Below, one piece after another: positions 61,436 through 64,000 of a stretch of 64,000 nt of DNA. How positions within the stretch are numbered: position 1 is the stretch's first letter; each line of letters begins with the position of its first letter. This DNA is from Ascidia mentula (lineage: Eukaryota > Chordata > Ascidiacea > Phlebobranchia > Ascidiidae): contig OX387199.1 in the NCBI GenBank assembly GCA_947561715.1, forward strand, positions 1,617,001 to 1,681,000, in the 5' to 3' direction. Under the pieces are notes generated by a model, which saw nothing but the letters and a program-made list of their open reading frames with translations, had not been told where the DNA came from and did no database searches. The translations under genes were made by a program, and so were the position numbers.

Positions 61436-64000
61436 AGGCGTCACCAAGTGTCAATAATACATAGTTTTGCAAGTGGACATTTTCCAACAATCAAGACCCT
61501 GTTGGGTTAACATTTTGACGTTAGCGTTGTGTAAGCGATAAACTTAGAGGTTAAGTGTCGCCTATAATAAACAAACTGGTCAAATGATTGTTGACAAAAA
61601 CGATATTCCGTTCTGTTGTAAAACAACTTAGGTGCGTCCTGTTTCCATGCCAACACTCAATATCGATTGGACATTTACAAAATTATCAGCATTCAATCGT
61701 GTTATGGCTGGGGTGGAAATACTTTAAAAATAAACGTCGTAAGCCAACAACATTAATTTGCCCTTTGTGTCGCTGAACCAGACTTTAAAATCAAATCAGA
61801 TAAAATCATTTTTATGGAAGTAGGGGGTGGAGCTTTTTTACTTTTAACTGGAAACATACAAAAAGGAAGGTGATATTTACTAAAGTTCGTAAAAGCCTGA
61901 TCTTTACTATGCGCAACAAACGTAAACTTAGTTTTACAGAAGGAAGCTGGAAAGCAAGAGAACCTTCTACTCATAAAACACCCGCCCGGAGGATAATCAT
62001 CAACCAGTTAAAGCAAACTTTCCCATTCCGAACAACGAACTGTTTGGTGACGAAGTAAACAGAACTTTTATCTGCGGAACGAACATCTGATGATGGCGAC
62101 AAAAATCCACAACGTAATGTCAATAAAGGATGCGAGAGAATTATTTCTTACATTTAATCAATACCGCCTCCAGTGACAAGAGTGCATCTAATAAGCTTAA
62201 GGTTCTTAGCAACCGTTGCCAACTAATAATTTTCTAGTTTTTTAAGCAGTGTATTTTTACTCAACAGGTTTCTTACAAACAATTTCACAAAAACATCAAA
62301 ATGATTTTTTTCCAACGGCAGATTTGCATTCGTGGCAACCGGATTCGGCCACTAAGCTGGGTGATCAGACCTGGTATTGGGCCGCGTTCATCCAACTACA
62401 ACTCATTTACTAGATACAAAATCACATTACTTTGTAACCGTTCACCTTCAAACGTTGCTGATGTTCCCGCTACAGATAAGATACGACAATATAATTATGT
62501 TGCCTTGGTGCTGGATTAACCATCTTGGCAAACATGGCACAAGCCTTAGTTGCGGACAAAAATCCAGGCCACCTAATGACGTAAATTGATAATATTGAAT
62601 TTATTTAGTTATAGTTTAGTTTCACAAATGCTAATTATTATCGACACATGCAATTTTAACGTAGGTTTGGTCACAAATATTCTCACCTTATAGAAGTATT
62701 TTTCGAAACCAAGCTAGCCTGAGCTAGAATCGTAACTATTGTTCGAAAGATGTACGTTACATTACATACGGTGACTCTGAAAATGTGCAGTTATCAGTAT
62801 AAGTGGGAAGCAGACGCTTGGAGTCGGAATCTTCTACGTTGATCAGACTTCCGAGTGCAAACCAGAGAGACAACTTGTTCAACCAAGGCGCCATGCAATG
62901 AAGTGATGAATAATAGAAAATATTTTTTACATCATTCAATACAAGATGTAAACATTCCGATTATTGACCCTTTTAACGCTTCTATGATTGAGAATGTGAT
63001 GAAACCGATGGTATGCGAACTTGAAGTACGCTGTCATCAAGACGATACCATCGTAAGCAAATGTAACAAAATCGTTATTCTTTGGTCAGATTTATCAATC
63101 TTTAGTGATTTTATCGGATCGCAACGTATGAAGTAGGCGTACGCTACACATCCCCTGCACATAGGTATCAGCGTAATGATCATATTCGGGAAAAGAGCAG
63201 TACGGACGGCACTGCAAAACGACTTTATTGGTTTTGTATGGTTGTAGACGGGTCACTCGTTACTATCCATTACTGGTATTAACTCTCCAACAAGGGTAAG
63301 CTTCAGTTATGCCTCAAGCAATTATTAACACCAATGATTGAATTAAAACCTCATATTCTTATTCTCGCTCATATTTTGGAAACCAATGCAGGCCAAAAAT
63401 ACACAACCACCTTACTGGAGGCTTGCATTCTTGTGTGTTTGATGGACTTCCAAGTCAAGTAACGTTGGCAAACTGACTGAATTAAACACGCTGCTTTGGT
63501 TTGTGAGATGCTTAATCCATCCATAAGCGGCCATGTTTATCTCTTAAATGCAAAAAAAACATTAGGTATGAAATGCAAACGTCAACTCTTTCTAACTGCG
63601 TCACACACGAAAATGTTGGGGAACCACCTGATAAGTTTCTTTTAACTCAGGATTCAAATAAGCAAAGTAAACCTGATAAATGGGGTTGAGTCGAAGGCGG
63701 TGAATCAAAGGAATGTAGAAGACGTGAGCAACCAATGTCGGCGCAACCATAGTTGAAGGAATACCAAATCGTCACCATTCCGAACAGGTTGGTCTCCGGT
63801 GGAAAAGCGAGGACGGTGATTGCAGATATGAAGGTAACGGCGATGGAAAAGTCGACCCCTACCTGTTGGTAAAACTACTTCTTTACCGTGGACTTCGGAG
63901 GAATATTAAATTTTATATTTGGACTTTGGTGACTTCTTTCTGCCACCATAAAAGTAGTTCTCAACAATTTTCTTCTGTCGATCGAAGAAGATTCCGAAGG
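61435..64000. repeat. Segmental duplication, copy 3 (left part)
   Basis: Collinear with 28395 onward. It carries about 270 bp at 61700-61970 that copy 2 lacks; a diverged relative of that piece lies at 26240-26480. Confidence 0.8.
62757..64000 (-). pseudogene. SLC5-family symporter relic, copy 3 (runs off the window)
   Basis: Pieces: 63927 to the window end (YGGRKKSP end of the first piece), 63862-63673 (VGVDFSIAVTF), ~63211-63070 (AVRTALFPNMIITLIPMCRG, YAYFIRCDPIKSLKIDKSDQ) and 62939-62760 (LSLWFALGSLINVEDSDSK). The last TM piece is deleted: copies 1 and 2 carry about 500 bp here that copy 3 lacks. Its presence implies a further repeat unit to the right. Confidence 0.55.

Overview
The window looks like a sea-squirt (ascidian tunicate, probably Ciona) genomic locus. 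The evidence is AT-rich DNA with short phase-consistent introns, a composite tRNA-containing SINE of a kind I recall being described from Ciona, Ty3/Gypsy, Penelope-like and hAT-type repeats, and NACHT-LRR (NLR) receptor genes. The organism call is inference; no mitochondrial, rRNA or marker gene is present.

All host genes read on the minus strand, and the window is essentially two copies (plus the start of a third) of one tandem unit of about 30-34 kb. From right to left in coordinates, each unit holds (i) an NLR-type gene and (ii) a relic of an SLC5-family sodium:solute symporter. Gene B (59.2 to 34.9 kb) has a first coding exon, a basic KRKRLRL exon, a small exon, an uninterrupted 1,766-bp NACHT exon (Walker A GQPGIGKTT, Walker B ITMDGLDEA), and then at least 15 LRR-array exons. 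Gene A (25.2 to 7.2 kb) has the same head and tail, but the NACHT core is gone: two Pro/Gln-rich exons are followed, across a 54-bp intron, by the piece that matches the C-terminal end of gene B's NACHT exon, and then by the LRR array. SLC5 relics lie at 0.8-2.7, 29.5-31.3 and 62.8-64 kb. The third relic implies another NLR gene beyond the right edge.

The LRR arrays are built from four exon types plus a tail exon. Type A is 162 nt (153-162), B 171 nt, C 54 nt, D about 156-165 nt and E 150-153 nt. All join in phase 0-0, so any subset can be spliced in frame. Type A exons are almost identical except at the residues exposed on the LRR beta-strand (LxLxxN/CxM positions). In the recent 2,376-bp tandem duplication at 12-17 kb, the 162-nt exon differs at 18 sites (13 amino acids), while the adjacent 233 bp of intron differ at 1. 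This exon-confined diversification, combined with fully interchangeable exons, is the most interesting signal in the window.

The introns are dense with mobile DNA. Examples are a 198-bp element carrying a complete type I hammerhead ribozyme and flanked by a 12-bp target duplication, Penelope-like fossils, a broken Ty3/Gypsy fossil with a 374-bp composite SINE inserted in it, hAT-type miniature elements whose presence or absence orders the exon duplications, a foldback element, and a LINE endonuclease fragment. Terminal 3' exons, promoters and poly(A) sites of the NLR genes could not be identified with confidence.
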